64,000 nt of DNA from [Actinobacillus] rossii (GTDB taxonomy: Bacteria > Pseudomonadota > Gammaproteobacteria > Enterobacterales > Pasteurellaceae): contig UFRQ01000003.1 of the NCBI GenBank assembly GCA_900444965.1, positions 2,232,001 to 2,296,000 of the forward strand, given 5' to 3'. A program made the translations under genes and the position numbers. This document shows, in pieces, positions 1 to 9,085 of the stretch; position 1 is the first letter of the stretch, and each line of letters begins with the position of its first letter. The notes beneath the pieces are model-generated. The model was given only the letters and a program-made list of their open reading frames with translations, searched no databases and was not told where the DNA came from.

Positions 1-822
1 TGCTTGCGCTTGTTGAATAGGATTTATTACCAAATCTAAATCTGTCACATCTTGGCTATCAGATAATTTTTGATAAACAATTTGATCAAACTGCACATTT
101 TCGCTATTCCAATATTCTGAATTTTTTTCCAAGATTATAAATTTTCCTTGTTGTTCTTCAAAGCGATAAGCACCATTCCCCACAAATTCCTTACGTTTAC
201 CATATTTCATTGGCAACAAAGCGATATGTGCCAACATATTCGGTAAATAAGGAGTGGGCTTATCTAATTGAATTTCTAGCGTATGTGCATCTAATGCTCT
301 CACCCCAAGACTATCTATTGGCATTTTATTATCAATTACTGCTTGTGCATTCATTAAATTGATAAAACGCAAGTACTGTTTTAACGGCGCATTTTGTTGC
401 GTCAAAAACTTCCAACTATGTACAAAATCCCGAGCGGTAACAGGTTCTCCATTCGACCATTTAGCTTCAGGACGAATTTTGAATTGCCACAATTTATTAT
501 CTTTAGTTTGCCAGCTTTCAGCAACAGCTGGCACAATGTTCCCATGCTCGTCGTAAATCACCAAACCTTCCAACAAATCTCGCAAAAACGCGGCTTTATC
601 ATCATTATCCAACTCACTCATTGATAATGTCAGATCAGAATAAACACCACGTAACATTTGATTTGTAGTGAATACTTGCTCGGTTTCAATATGAGATGAT
701 TCCTTAGAAATCATTGTTTTTTTCAATTGATAATGTGCGATTTCATCACAGCCAACAAGATTGAATACACTCATCAAAATAAGCGAAAAACGCACCGCAC
801 TTTTAGTAGATTTGAATACCAT
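1..822 (-). CDS. OppA-like peptide-binding lipoprotein, partial (3' end outside window)
   Basis: An open frame of 274 codons runs from an ATG at 822 to the window edge. It starts with a lipoprotein signal peptide ending in the lipobox LVGC, so the mature protein should be lipid-anchored outside the cytoplasm. The rest has the pattern of family 5 solute-binding proteins (oligopeptide/dipeptide binding, SBP_bac_5), for example LLEGLVIYDEHGNIVPAVAE and WSNGEPVTARDFVHSWKF. The expected role is capture of peptides for an ABC importer; no permease genes are visible. A USS lies in the signal-peptide region (about 793-803). The family is clear, the substrate is not. Confidence 0.85.
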   Translation of the reverse strand, partial: MVFKSTKSAVRFSLILMSVFNLVGCDEIAHYQLKKTMISKESSHIETEQVFTTNQMLRGVYSDLTLSMSELDNDDKAAFLRDLLEGLVIYDEHGNIVPAVAESWQTKDNKLWQFKIRPEAKWSNGEPVTARDFVHSWKFLTQQNAPLKQYLRFINLMNAQAVIDNKMPIDSLGVRALDAHTLEIQLDKPTPYLPNMLAHIALLPMKYGKRKEFVGNGAYRFEEQQGKFIILEKNSEYWNSENVQFDQIVYQKLSDSQDVTDLDLVINPIQQAQA

Positions 823-841
823 GAGATTTCGTAAAATACAC

Positions 842-872
842 AAAAAGGCTTCTAGCCGAAACTAAAAGCCTT
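842..872 (-). terminator. Rho-independent terminator of pcp
   Basis: Read on the minus strand, an 11-bp stem (AAGGCTTTTAG / CTAGAAGCCTT, with G-U pairs) is followed by a run of T. It lies directly after the pcp stop codon. Confidence 0.8.
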
Positions 873-888
873 ATTAACATAAAAAGAA

Positions 889-1350
889 TTAAAGTGCTGA
901 AACGTTAAGGGTTGAGCCACCAACGATACGCACACGAGCACCTGGTTTTAATGTTGGATCTGTTTTTTGAACGACAACAATTTCATTACCGTCATCTTTC
1001 TTAATAACTAATTCCAATGCATCAACTTGGCTTACTTTTTCTTCTACTTTGCTACCGATCATTGCACCAGCAATCGCACCAACTGCAGAAGCTACAGCAC
1101 GACCTGTACCACCACCAATAGTTGAACCTGCGATACCACCTAATGCACCACCACCAACTGTACCAATTACGCCTTGGTTATCCGCTTGAATTTTTACAGG
1201 GCGTGACGACACAATCGTGCCATAACTAATTGAACGAGCTTCTTTGGATTGATCAGCAGAATACACATCACCGCTAAAAACATCTGTATTTGCACAACCT
1301 GTCATACCAAGGCTTGCGATTAAAGCTAATGCGATCGTTAATTTTTTCAT
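889..1350 (-). CDS. pcp: Outer membrane lipoprotein Pcp / SlyB family
   Basis: 153 aa. The signal peptide ends in the lipobox GMTGC, so Cys19 should be lipidated. A glycine-rich stretch in the middle (about residues 60-105, with repeated GG and GAxxG motifs) is typical of the glycine-zipper 2TM domain of the SlyB/Pcp family. These are small outer membrane lipoproteins linked to envelope integrity. The H. influenzae relative is known as the PAL cross-reacting lipoprotein Pcp. The gene is separated from yecM by 12 bases on the same strand, so the two are probably co-transcribed, and a terminator follows it. Confidence 0.9.
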   Translation of the reverse strand: MKKLTIALALIASLGMTGCANTDVFSGDVYSADQSKEARSISYGTIVSSRPVKIQADNQGVIGTVGGGALGGIAGSTIGGGTGRAVASAVGAIAGAMIGSKVEEKVSQVDALELVIKKDDGNEIVVVQKTDPTLKPGARVRIVGGSTLNVSAL

Positions 1351-1362
1351 TTAAGTTTCCTT

Positions 1363-1956
1363 CTATTTTATTTGCTCCATTAAAACCACTGTTCTAATGG
1401 AATAAGGATGAATTTTTATTACAACATCATTTTGTGATTTATCCACAAAGCTCACAGCAAGAGAGGGATTCGGTAATTGTTCCCCGTCTGCTTTCGGTTC
1501 GCTCACTTTGAGTTTCAAATGTGGCAATTGGTTCAAATTAAATTGCAACTTTATCCGTTCAACCCAATCAACTGTTTGTTCATTCGGCAAAAAGGGCACG
1601 ACAAATTCAATATGTTCCCAACCTTCACGCAGATAAATTTTTGCCTTTGGAAAGGGTAATTCCACTATTGAAACGCTTTGTCCTAAGAAATCTAAAGGTT
1701 CATTCAGTTCAATAAGATAAATTACACGCCCATTTACAATATTATCGGAAAAAATTCTACCGTATTGCGTCAGTGCTGTCAGCCAAATTTCCGCATCTTT
1801 ATAATTATTTACTCTCACCGCTAAATGATCGATTTCAAATTTCGAGATATCCACTTGCATTATCTGAGCTAATTCCGAAATTTTTTGTTCAAAAGACAAA
1901 AAATCAGTATAAAGTGCGGTTGAATTTTGGAATAGTTTATGAAATTTTTGAATCAT
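1363..1956 (-). CDS. yecM: YecM family protein (VOC-like fold)
   Basis: 197 aa, close to the usual YecM length (about 190). It matches the family over its length, with the patterns FEIDHLAVRVNNYKDAEIWL and YLIELNEPLDFLGQ. YecM has a vicinal-oxygen-chelate/glyoxalase-like fold; its biochemical role is not established. As I remember it, yecM and argS are close neighbours in H. influenzae, so the region between 1957 and 9276 looks like an accessory insertion at this point. Confidence 0.85.
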   Translation of the reverse strand: MIQKFHKLFQNSTALYTDFLSFEQKISELAQIMQVDISKFEIDHLAVRVNNYKDAEIWLTALTQYGRIFSDNIVNGRVIYLIELNEPLDFLGQSVSIVELPFPKAKIYLREGWEHIEFVVPFLPNEQTVDWVERIKLQFNLNQLPHLKLKVSEPKADGEQLPNPSLAVSFVDKSQNDVVIKIHPYSIRTVVLMEQIK

Positions 1957-2007
1957 AGTAATTTAATTTTATATTAAGGGGAAATAATACTGGTGAAATA
2001 GAATGAG

Positions 2008-2043
2008 ATTATAACGCCATTTTTCATTTCTCGGTGCTCTAAT
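2008..2043 (+). repeat. Degenerate outlying CRISPR repeat
   Basis: This 36-base stretch aligns without gaps to the array repeat with 28 of 36 identical positions, in the same orientation as the array at 3471-4364. The core TTTTTCATTTC and the end GTGCT.TAAT are kept. The extended -10 TGCTATAAT of the good repeats reads TGCTCTAAT here. It looks like the decayed terminal repeat of an array that once reached this point. It is now cut off by a phage fragment and an IS. Confidence 0.7.
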
Positions 2044-2055
2044 AAACTTTATTGA

Positions 2056-2261
2056 GCAAACCGCGCCCCGCTTATGCGTTCGTTGGCAGGAACGATGGAG
2101 TCTGCTGTTTTACAAAACTTTGAATCTGGCGGTCGTCCTAAATGGAAAGGGATAGAACACCGTCAGGGTACGCCACTTGTTGATACTGAAAACTTAATGA
2201 GTAGTATCACGAGCTTTTATGATAATGACAGTGCACTGGTCGGGACAAATGTTATCTATGC
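2056..2261 (+). pseudogene. Fragment of Mu-type phage virion morphogenesis gene (gpG-like)
   Basis: The peptide read from about 2056 (ANRAPLMRSLAGTMESAV...), with VLQNFESGGRPKWKG and RQGTPLVDTENLMSSI further on, matches the middle of the phage virion morphogenesis family (Phage_tail_S, Mu gpG). The N-terminus is missing: an in-frame TGA at 2053-2055 and the decayed CRISPR repeat lie just upstream. The C-terminus is cut off by the IS at 2262. Full-length members are about 140-170 aa and only about 68 codons remain. No other phage gene is nearby, so this is an isolated scrap in the CRISPR locus. Confidence 0.75.
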
Positions 2262-3462
2262 TGTAGAAGATCAGACTTGATCTGACAAATCATTATAAAA
2301 ATGAGAGTTTCCCGTTTAGAATATGAGTGTCTAAAATTAAATCTAAACAAAAAAGGAAACTCTCATGTTTTATTCTAACAATCCGCTCATTAAACACAAG
2401 ACCGGTTTACTCAATTTAGCAGAAGAACTCGGAAACATTTCTCAAGCTTGTAAAGCGATGGGGATGAGCCGAGATACATTCTATCGCTATCAACAAGCCG
2501 TAGAGCAAGGCGGTGTTGAAGCATTACTTAATCAAACTCGTCGGGTACCGAATATCAAAAATAGAGTAGACGAGCACATTGAGCAAGCTGTTGTAAAATT
2601 TGCCCTAGATTTTCCAGCTTACGGACAAGTTCGAGTGAGTAACGAACTTCGCAAGCAAGGTATTTTTGTTTCAGGCGGTGGTGTTCGTTCCATTTGGCTA
2701 CGTCATAATCTTGCTAACTTTAAACAGCGTTTAAATGCACTAGTGAAAGAAGTAGCTGAGAAAGGCATTATTCTAAATGAAAGTCAAATTCAAGCCCTAG
2801 AACGTAAGAAAGAGGATGATATATCGAGTGGAGAAATTGAAACCGCTCATCCGGGCTATTTAGGTTCACAAGATACCTTTTATGTAGGTAATTTAAAAGG
2901 TGTTGGACGCATTTATCAGCAAACATTTGTTGATACTTATAGCAAGGTTGCTTTTGCAAAGCTCTACACAATGAAAACCGCAATTGCCGCTGCAGATATG
3001 CTCAATGATAAAGTCCTGCCGTTCTTTGAAGCCCAAGGATTACCGATGTTGCGTATTCTCACCGACCGTGGCAGTGAATATTGTGGCAAAGTGGAAAATC
3101 ACGATTATGAGCTTTATTTAGCGATAAATGACATAGAGCATACTAAAACGAAAGTGAAGCATCCACAGACGAATGGTATCTGTGGACGTTTTCATAAGAC
3201 TATCTTACAAGAATTTTACCAAGTCGCATTTAGGCAGAAAATATATACGGATTTAGCGACATTACAAGCTGATTTAGATGAGTGGTTAATGTATTATAAT
3301 CACCATCGAACACATCAAGGAAAAATGTGCTGTGGCAGAACACCGATGGCAACATTACTTGATGGAAAAGGGATTTGGGCAGAAAAGAATTTAAGCTCAA
3401 ATTAATCTGACAGACACGGTAATTCTAAACGGGGACTGTCAGATTAGGTTTGATCTTCTACA
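2262..3462 (+). mobile_element. IS481-like insertion sequence, copy 1
   Basis: The element is 1201 bp, bounded by the perfect terminal inverted repeats TGTAGAAGATCA / TGATCTTCTACA. These extend imperfectly to 26 bp (3 mismatches). The flanks are TCTATGC on the left and CATAAAG on the right, so there is no target-site duplication. Copy 2 at 14646 has one. The right end lies 8 bases before the first CRISPR repeat. The lack of matching flanks suggests deletion or recombination at this copy after insertion. Confidence 0.9.
2365..3405 (+). CDS. IS481-family transposase, catalytic Glu replaced
   Basis: 346 aa. An N-terminal helix-turn-helix (about residues 10-60, GNISQACKAMGMSRDTFYRY) is followed by an integrase-core DDE domain. 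The triad positions are D190 (FVDTYS), D234 (LTDRGSEY) and residue 274. In the second copy residue 274 is Glu (NGICERFHKT). Here the codon is GGA instead of GAA, giving NGICGRFHKT, so the third catalytic carboxylate is lost. Three other substitutions separate the two copies. The protein is probably inactive for transposition, although it could still bind the ends. A purine-rich RBS (AAAAAAGGAAA) precedes the ATG. Confidence 0.9.
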   Translation: MFYSNNPLIKHKTGLLNLAEELGNISQACKAMGMSRDTFYRYQQAVEQGGVEALLNQTRRVPNIKNRVDEHIEQAVVKFALDFPAYGQVRVSNELRKQGIFVSGGGVRSIWLRHNLANFKQRLNALVKEVAEKGIILNESQIQALERKKEDDISSGEIETAHPGYLGSQDTFYVGNLKGVGRIYQQTFVDTYSKVAFAKLYTMKTAIAAADMLNDKVLPFFEAQGLPMLRILTDRGSEYCGKVENHDYELYLAINDIEHTKTKVKHPQTNGICGRFHKTILQEFYQVAFRQKIYTDLATLQADLDEWLMYYNHHRTHQGKMCCGRTPMATLLDGKGIWAEKNLSSN

Positions 3463-3470
3463 CATAAAGC

Positions 3471-4364
3471 GTTGTAGCTCCCTTTTTCATTTCGCAGTGC
3501 TATAATTTCAAGCCAAGTCATCACATCACGTGCTTGGTTGTAGCTCCCTTTTTCATTTCGCAGTGCTATAATCATATTTATCCCGGTCAGTCACATACAT
3601 TTGTTGTAGCTCCCTTTTTCATTTCGCAGTGCTATAATTGGGGTTTACGCAAATGGCGTATATATAGCGTTGTAGCTCCCTTTTTCATTTCGCAGTGCTA
3701 TAATCGTCAATGTGTGCAACACTACGTTTTAAGGGTTGTAGCTCCCTTTTTCATTTCGCAGTGCTATAATCTGTTCATCAAGAGCAACGTTAATTAGTGT
3801 GTTGTAGCTCCCTTTTTCATTTCGCAGTGCTATAATCAGCAGCAATAGGTAAAGGTTCATTTTTCAGTTGTAGCTCCCTTTTTCATTTCGCAGTGCTATA
3901 ATAAACCATACTGCATAATAACCTCCTTGAGTGTTGTAGCTCCCTTTTTCATTTCGCAGTGCTATAATAAACCATACTGCATAATAACCTCCTTGAGTGT
4001 TGTAGCTCCCTTTTTCATTTCGCAGTGCTATAATTGCTTTAGAAATGCACTTGTCTAATGGTGAGTTGTAGCTCCCTTTTTCATTTCGCAGTGCTATAAT
4101 TTTACTGCAATAGAGAATGATGTTAATGCAGTTGTAGCTCCCTTTTTCATTTCGCAGTGCTATAATTAGTCAAAAGAACGTGCAAATGCACGCTTGGTTG
4201 TAGCTCCCTTTTTCATTTCGCAGTGCTATAATTACAATGTCGGGTAATATAAATACAAAAATGTTGTAGCTCCCTTTTTCATTTCGCAGTGCTATAATTT
4301 GAGTACATTCATCAATGATGAAATAGCAGTTGTAGCTCCCTTTTTCATTTCGCAGTGCTATAAT
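3471..4364 (+). CRISPR. Type II-C CRISPR array, 14 repeats and 13 spacers
   Basis: Fourteen identical 36-bp repeats (GTTGTAGCTCCC, then TTTTTCATTTCG, then CAGTGCTATAAT) recur every 66 bp from 3471 to 4329, with 30-bp spacers. Spacers 7 (3903-3932) and 8 (3969-3998) are identical, so there are 12 different spacers. The repeat closely resembles that of Neisseria type II-C arrays. crRNAs should be read on the plus strand, opposite to the cas genes, because the plus-strand repeat pairs with the anti-repeat of the tracrRNA at about 9096-9125. Open frames across this region are made of repeat sequence and are not genes. Confidence 0.98.
3498..3506 (+). promoter_or_regulatory. Extended -10 box inside each CRISPR repeat
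   Basis: The last nine bases of every repeat read TGCTATAAT, a perfect extended -10 (TGnTATAAT). The first is at 3498-3506 and the others follow every 66 bp up to 4356-4364. In Neisseria and Campylobacter type II-C arrays such boxes start a separate transcript in each spacer, so crRNAs need no leader promoter and no RNase III trimming of the 5' end. The same is inferred here. Confidence 0.7.
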
Positions 4365-4373
4365 AGGGACACT

Positions 4374-4409
4374 AAAAAGCCTTGAACTATAAGGGTTCAG
4401 GGCTTTTTT
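4374..4409. terminator. Bidirectional terminator between CRISPR array and cas2
   Basis: The inverted repeat AAAAGCCTTGAAC / GTTCAGGGCTTTT (loop TATAAGG) is flanked by A and T runs on the two sides. It can therefore end array transcripts on the plus strand and the cas1-cas2 transcript on the minus strand. The cas2 stop codon (4408-4410) overlaps its edge. Confidence 0.85.
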
Positions 4410-4755
4410 ATTGCATAAAAAAACAACTTTTAAATAGTAAAAGTTGGTCTGAATTGACCTTTTTTTCTTGCATTTTTTTCTCTCCCACAAGAATTTCCAT
4501 GCTTGCAAATTGCTTTTCTGTAATGGCTAAACAACGAATAGAGCCTTCTTCAGGTAAATGATCAACTAATCTTTTATGATGTTTTTCCATTGAATCGCGA
4601 CCACGTACAATTCTGGTATAAATTGAAAGTTGTAGCATTTGATAACCATCTTTTAGCAAAAATTGCCGAAATTGGTTTGCTGCTCGCATTTTAGCTTTCG
4701 TTGTTACAGGCAAATCAAATAGCACAATCATACGCATAAACACATTCTCACTCAT
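4408..4755 (-). CDS. cas2: CRISPR-associated endoribonuclease Cas2
   Basis: 115 aa from the ATG at 4755 ([17 protein letters not shown]). It has the Cas2 ferredoxin-like fold pattern, with the family Asp in [20 protein letters not shown] and the segment [15 protein letters not shown]. Cas2 forms the Cas1-Cas2 integration complex that inserts new spacers. A longer frame starting at 4851 would run inside cas1 and is rejected. The start overlaps the cas1 stop by 8 bases, which implies translational coupling. The protein ends just before the array, as usual for type II-C loci. Confidence 0.95.
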   Translation of the reverse strand: MSENVFMRMIVLFDLPVTTKAKMRAANQFRQFLLKDGYQMLQLSIYTRIVRGRDSMEKHHKRLVDHLPEEGSIRCLAITEKQFASMEILVGEKKMQEKKVNSDQLLLFKSCFFMQ

Positions 4756-5665
4756 ATTGATGCTCCGCAAGCGGTAAAATTTCTGGTAATTTGAGCAAAC
4801 TCGGATTTTTACTGACGAGTGCTGATTGAAAAGACCCAATTGTCCGATCAATCGCAGTTAATGCATTAACTTTTTCTTGTTTAAATAAAAGTTGATAATT
4901 TAATACCTTGATTAATTGTTGTTTTAAATTCGGTGATAAATTTATACCCAATTGATCTTGGTAACTCAATTCAAAAACCAATAAATCAACTAATGGACGA
5001 AATGGCTCAATGAAATCATCAGCAAGATTAAAAGCATTCAGTTCGCTATGATGAAACAAGCCCATTTGTGGCAGCCACCCATATAATACAACAGCACGAG
5101 CTACGGCAGAACGCATCACGGTATAACCATAATTTAATGCACTATTTACCGAATTTTCATCTTCAGTTCGCTTAAATCCTTTACCAAATAAAACTTGAAA
5201 ATAAATGACCGCACTTTGTGCTTCTAAATTATCTTTATCTCCTGATTTTACTAACTCAGCCATCTTAAATAACCGTTCTGACGCTGCTTTAAATTGGCAA
5301 ATTTCGAGCACTTTAGCTTGATTGCGAATTTTTTGTTGAACAATTGCCTGCCAAAGTTGTTTTTTCTGGGGCAAGCTTGTTTCTAGCTGTAACTTTAAAT
5401 TTTTTAGCTGACGATGATATTGATTAAAAGGTAACCATTGCCCACAGGGTAGAAATTGATCATCACAAGTTAAAAACGTAATGCCGTATAAACCAAAAGC
5501 AGATAATAAGGGAATCGTGATAACCGTTTCCCGACTATCCACCACTACAATCGCAATATCTTCCAATGGTACAGTAAATTCATTTCCTTCTTGTTGAATC
5601 AGCATTTGATTTTTCTGCAAAGAAAGTTTACCGCCCTTGCTAATTAAAATACTACGCCACGTCAT
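4748..5665 (-). CDS. cas1: CRISPR-associated endonuclease Cas1
   Basis: 305 aa from the ATG at 5665, chosen because AAGGAAG lies 7 bases upstream. The frame could extend to 5698, but that would run into a terminator hairpin. It matches type II Cas1: N-terminal beta domain ([20 protein letters not shown]), then the helical domain with candidate metal ligands in [20 protein letters not shown] (Glu just before, in [12 protein letters not shown]), [16 protein letters not shown] (His) and [11 protein letters not shown] (Asp/Glu). It integrates spacers together with Cas2. One USS copy lies inside the gene (about 5199-5209), a sign of long residence in a competent Haemophilus background. Confidence 0.95.
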   Translation of the reverse strand: MTWRSILISKGGKLSLQKNQMLIQQEGNEFTVPLEDIAIVVVDSRETVITIPLLSAFGLYGITFLTCDDQFLPCGQWLPFNQYHRQLKNLKLQLETSLPQKKQLWQAIVQQKIRNQAKVLEICQFKAASERLFKMAELVKSGDKDNLEAQSAVIYFQVLFGKGFKRTEDENSVNSALNYGYTVMRSAVARAVVLYGWLPQMGLFHHSELNAFNLADDFIEPFRPLVDLLVFELSYQDQLGINLSPNLKQQLIKVLNYQLLFKQEKVNALTAIDRTIGSFQSALVSKNPSLLKLPEILPLAEHQYE

Positions 5666-5687
5666 AATTTCTTCCTTAAATATAAAA

Positions 5688-5716
5688 AATCCCCACACTC
5701 GAAGAGTGTAGGGATT
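5688..5716 (-). terminator. Terminator hairpin between cas9 and cas1
   Basis: Read on the minus strand, a 13-bp stem (AATCCCTACACTC / GAGTGTGGGGATT, one G-U pair, 3-base loop) is followed directly by TTTTTTATATTT. It starts 4 bases after the cas9 stop codon and ends 22 bases before the cas1 start. It should reduce read-through from cas9 into cas1-cas2. Confidence 0.8.
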
Positions 5717-5719
5717 CAG

Positions 5720-8700
5720 TTAACGTACGTGTTGTCGTTTAGTTGGACGACAAGGGCGGATATTTTTACCGAGTTCATCGACTTGGTATTTTTCAACTAA
5801 CACAGCTGTGGCTCCACCAATACTTTCAAAAACACCATTATTACCTAGTTTTTTTGAATTATCATGTGCTCTTATATCAAAAGATACATTATTGCGATTA
5901 AATTTCACAAAATAACCAAAGAATTCAAACTTTTTAGTTTTTAATTTAATTAAATCATTAGGATAAATAGAAAATTGAAATACAGATATTTCATCCATAA
6001 GTTCCCAGTCGATTTCCTTTTTCTTTGCTAAAGGAGCCATATTAGGTAGAATTCCTTTTGCTACTTGCCAAGTATAAACTGGAATGTAAAAATATTTCTT
6101 ATTTTTTATAAAGACATCAATTCTAACTATTGAACCACTAGCATTATCTGCATGGCCGTTGTTAACATCTACTCCTGTATTTAATATATCTTGCCTACCT
6201 TGTTTTCTTTGAATAACTTTTACAGATTTCACTAATGCTGATGTATTTTCTAAAACCTTATTATTATCCTTAATGATATATTTAGGCTTATAGAATTTCT
6301 CAGCAAAAGCCTTCTCTGGATTATTATCGTACTTTTCTAATTGAGTTTTTAAGGATTCATATAATGCTTCTTCTCTATTCACATCATAACCAACTATAAA
6401 ATCAATATCCTCTAACTTTAATTCTGTTAAAGGAATTTTTTTAACTCGCACAATTTCATTAGATGCATCATCTTTAGCATCTATACGATTTACTCCTTTT
6501 GTCTTTTTAGAGAATATAGTTTCTTTATGCCCTTGCCCCGTCATTTTTCGTGTTGGCATTCTCGATACAAATAAAGGTTGGACAAATTCGTGATTATATT
6601 TAGGATAATCTGGTAGACGATTGGCTAATTCTAATTTAGGGTTATCGCTAAAAATACGAATTTCCACATTCTCTCTAAAAAATTCCCAAGGGGTTGGAAA
6701 ATAAAGTGGAATAATTTCTCCTGTTTCATAATCGATACGTTCACCTTTAAACACATCACCAGTTTCATAACGCACAAAACGAATAATTCGTTGCTGCATA
6801 GCTACCGTTGAACAAGCCACGACAACCGCATCCAACGCATGATGACGATCATTATCTTCACGTACTTTTTGTAATCCCCAACGACTACGTAACAACGCGG
6901 TAATCTGTCCATTAGAAGCAAAAACCTTTCTTGAACCTTTACCAGTTAATAACATATTATCAGTAATAAAGTTACACAAAAAACGAGCAACATAACGGGT
7001 ATCATTTAAATTACGTTCAATAAATCCCTTTTCATCCAATTTTTGACTCAAAATACGTTGCTTTTTCTTATATGAAAATCCACTTATCTGGACTCGTGCG
7101 ACAAAATGTTGCCAACGCTCACTATTATTTTTGCCGTCTAACCATTCATATGGCGTTAAATTACCTTTATTTTGGTTTTCATTAGCCAGCACGAGTACTT
7201 TATTATTAAAGCTGTCATCCCAAGTACGAGAAAATGGCAAAGCGTGATCAACTTCTACATACCCTTTTTCAAGCAAACGATGAAGTTCTAATGGCTTACC
7301 CGAATATAAACACTTCGCTTGTTGTTGATCATACAAACGCATTTTAAGAATATCTTTGCCTTTAGGTTCACCAATGAAATTTGGGAATATTTCTTTAAAT
7401 TTTTTAACCGCTCTCTCACGTTGCTTACGGTTTTCTTCTTGTTGTTTTTCTAACTCTCGACGATCTTTATAAGATTTTCCCACTTCACGCCCTGTTTCAA
7501 TATGAATACGTGCAGGTGAGCCATATAAACGCACAATGGCATTAATGACTTTACGGGTTTGCGTTAATGTACGTAATACGACGGGATTTCGAATCTCATT
7601 TGCAGGAATAACTGGCAAGAAAACGTTACTTTCTTCTGATTTTTTACCATAATGATCACCATAAATTGCCGAAACAGCTTCATCATAACATTGTCCTTGT
7701 AACATTAAGGGTAAAATTTGTTGCAATGCTTTGAGCGAAAGTTGAATAAATTTGTCAAAATTCAGATTTTCTAATAGCGCATTTAATACCTTTACAGATA
7801 ATTTTCCATTCAAATAGCTGTTAATATCTTCATCAGTTTTATAAAGCGAAAATGCCGTACCAATTTCATCTAACAATACCGAATCATTTTTAAGTGCATT
7901 CCACTCAGCTTTTAAATCTGCACTTTCTAATGCTTTACGAATTTGATGATAGGCTTTCATTTCCATCAAAGTTGTTTTGGTTTCAACCGATTTTTTATCT
8001 TCTCCAAAATAACGAACGCCTTTGAAAATTGCTTCATTATTTAAAGCCAAAATTGACCGCACTTGAGCATAAGTTAATTTTGTTTTTTCATAAGGTTGTT
8101 CAAGTAACATAAAACGTTCATTATCCGTCAAAGCTCGCTCTTCACCATTTTCTAAAATACGCAAATTATTTAATTTTGTTAGCCATACAAAACTCTCCGC
8201 GGAATAAGTATTTTTTGCGGCTTTATATTCCGTTGGTTCAAAGGTACATTTACCTAACATTTTTAAAATCGCTTCGCCGGCTAACGCAGGTTTCTGCCAC
8301 ATTAAAAGTGCGGTCAAGTTTTCAAGTAGTTTTGCAGATGTATAAGTATTGCCAAATTCCCGTTGGCATTGGAATAATAACGCCATTTCAGCTTGTAGAT
8401 CTAAACGACTAAACGTATGCGTATAAGATCCGCGTTGATTACGGATATGTCCCTCTTCTGCTTGGAATTTATTGATTGCGATTTCTGCTGGTGTTCGATA
8501 TGCCAAAGATTTCAAAATTTGATGGTTAGTATTCACACCAGAAAGTAATGCACCTAGTTCTTTATTTTCAGTTTTACTCTCATTTTTACGTTGTGATAAA
8601 TAGCCACGATGTTTTAATAAATGTAATAATACTGCCGCCCATTCTTCACGTTCGAGTTGTTGTTCCAAACCTTTAACACGTAATTGCCACACATCATTAG

Positions 8701-8989
8701 GCAATTTTTCGTCCGTCGATAACAAAAGGTTTTCGGCTTTTAACAAACGTTTCGCTTTTTTCAACCGTTCCGCACGGCGTTTGACTAAACGACGAGAAGA
8801 ACGGGCTAAACGGCGAGCCAAAGCCAAACTTTCTCCCGTTTTAGGCACTTCAGCTCGTTCAAAGGTTCGAACGCCAACATCAATTAATCCTAAAGGATTT
8901 TCCTGTTCATCAATCTCAACTACAGCCCACCCCACAGAAGCAATCCCTAAATCCAAACCTAAGATATAATTTAATGACGAAGTTTTCAT
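5720..8989 (-). CDS. cas9: Type II-C CRISPR effector nuclease Cas9
   Basis: 1089 aa, within the compact type II-C size range. The RuvC-I motif is [12 protein letters not shown] with D13, followed by an Arg-rich bridge helix (about residues 55-80). RuvC-II is [13 protein letters not shown] with E498. The HNH domain has [18 protein letters not shown] with catalytic His at about 581, and RuvC-III is [11 protein letters not shown] with H717 and D720. The C-terminal PAM-interacting region ends in [19 protein letters not shown]. All nuclease residues are present, so the protein should cut both strands of DNA matched by a crRNA:tracrRNA pair. The RBS is AGGAGA, 6 bases before the ATG. Two USS copies lie inside the gene (about 8052-8060 and 8305-8313). 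Confidence 0.98.
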   Translation of the reverse strand: MKTSSLNYILGLDLGIASVGWAVVEIDEQENPLGLIDVGVRTFERAEVPKTGESLALARRLARSSRRLVKRRAERLKKAKRLLKAENLLLSTDEKLPNDVWQLRVKGLEQQLEREEWAAVLLHLLKHRGYLSQRKNESKTENKELGALLSGVNTNHQILKSLAYRTPAEIAINKFQAEEGHIRNQRGSYTHTFSRLDLQAEMALLFQCQREFGNTYTSAKLLENLTALLMWQKPALAGEAILKMLGKCTFEPTEYKAAKNTYSAESFVWLTKLNNLRILENGEERALTDNERFMLLEQPYEKTKLTYAQVRSILALNNEAIFKGVRYFGEDKKSVETKTTLMEMKAYHQIRKALESADLKAEWNALKNDSVLLDEIGTAFSLYKTDEDINSYLNGKLSVKVLNALLENLNFDKFIQLSLKALQQILPLMLQGQCYDEAVSAIYGDHYGKKSEESNVFLPVIPANEIRNPVVLRTLTQTRKVINAIVRLYGSPARIHIETGREVGKSYKDRRELEKQQEENRKQRERAVKKFKEIFPNFIGEPKGKDILKMRLYDQQQAKCLYSGKPLELHRLLEKGYVEVDHALPFSRTWDDSFNNKVLVLANENQNKGNLTPYEWLDGKNNSERWQHFVARVQISGFSYKKKQRILSQKLDEKGFIERNLNDTRYVARFLCNFITDNMLLTGKGSRKVFASNGQITALLRSRWGLQKVREDNDRHHALDAVVVACSTVAMQQRIIRFVRYETGDVFKGERIDYETGEIIPLYFPTPWEFFRENVEIRIFSDNPKLELANRLPDYPKYNHEFVQPLFVSRMPTRKMTGQGHKETIFSKKTKGVNRIDAKDDASNEIVRVKKIPLTELKLEDIDFIVGYDVNREEALYESLKTQLEKYDNNPEKAFAEKFYKPKYIIKDNNKVLENTSALVKSVKVIQRKQGRQDILNTGVDVNNGHADNASGSIVRIDVFIKNKKYFYIPVYTWQVAKGILPNMAPLAKKKEIDWELMDEISVFQFSIYPNDLIKLKTKKFEFFGYFVKFNRNNVSFDIRAHDNSKKLGNNGVFESIGGATAVLVEKYQVDELGKNIRPCRPTKRQHVR

Positions 8990-9050
8990 GGCAATCTCCT
9001 ATAGCTAACTCATTGATTAAATTTTAACAATTTTTACCGTAAAAAGAAGA

Positions 9051-9079
9051 TTGACGACAAAAAAATTACAGATTAAAAT
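9051..9079 (+). promoter_or_regulatory. tracrRNA promoter
   Basis: TTGACG at 9051-9056 and TAAAAT at 9074-9079 are separated by 17 bases, close to the sigma-70 consensus. Transcription should start near 9086, just before the anti-repeat. The promoter faces away from cas9, whose own promoter must lie in the same 60-base gap. Confidence 0.75.
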
Positions 9080-9085
9080 TCATAC

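Noticed and set aside
3534..4508. Open frames through the CRISPR array (for example 3534-3797 and 4170-4508)
   Set aside because: The translations are the repeat read over and over with spacers between; no start signal or family match. They are artefacts of the array.
4756..4851. Longer cas2 start at 4851
   Set aside because: It would overlap cas1 by about 100 bases with residues unlike any Cas2 N-terminus; the start at 4755 fits the family.
5666..5698. Longer cas1 start at 5698
   Set aside because: The extra residues come from the terminator hairpin region, while the ATG at 5665 has a good RBS and matches Cas1.
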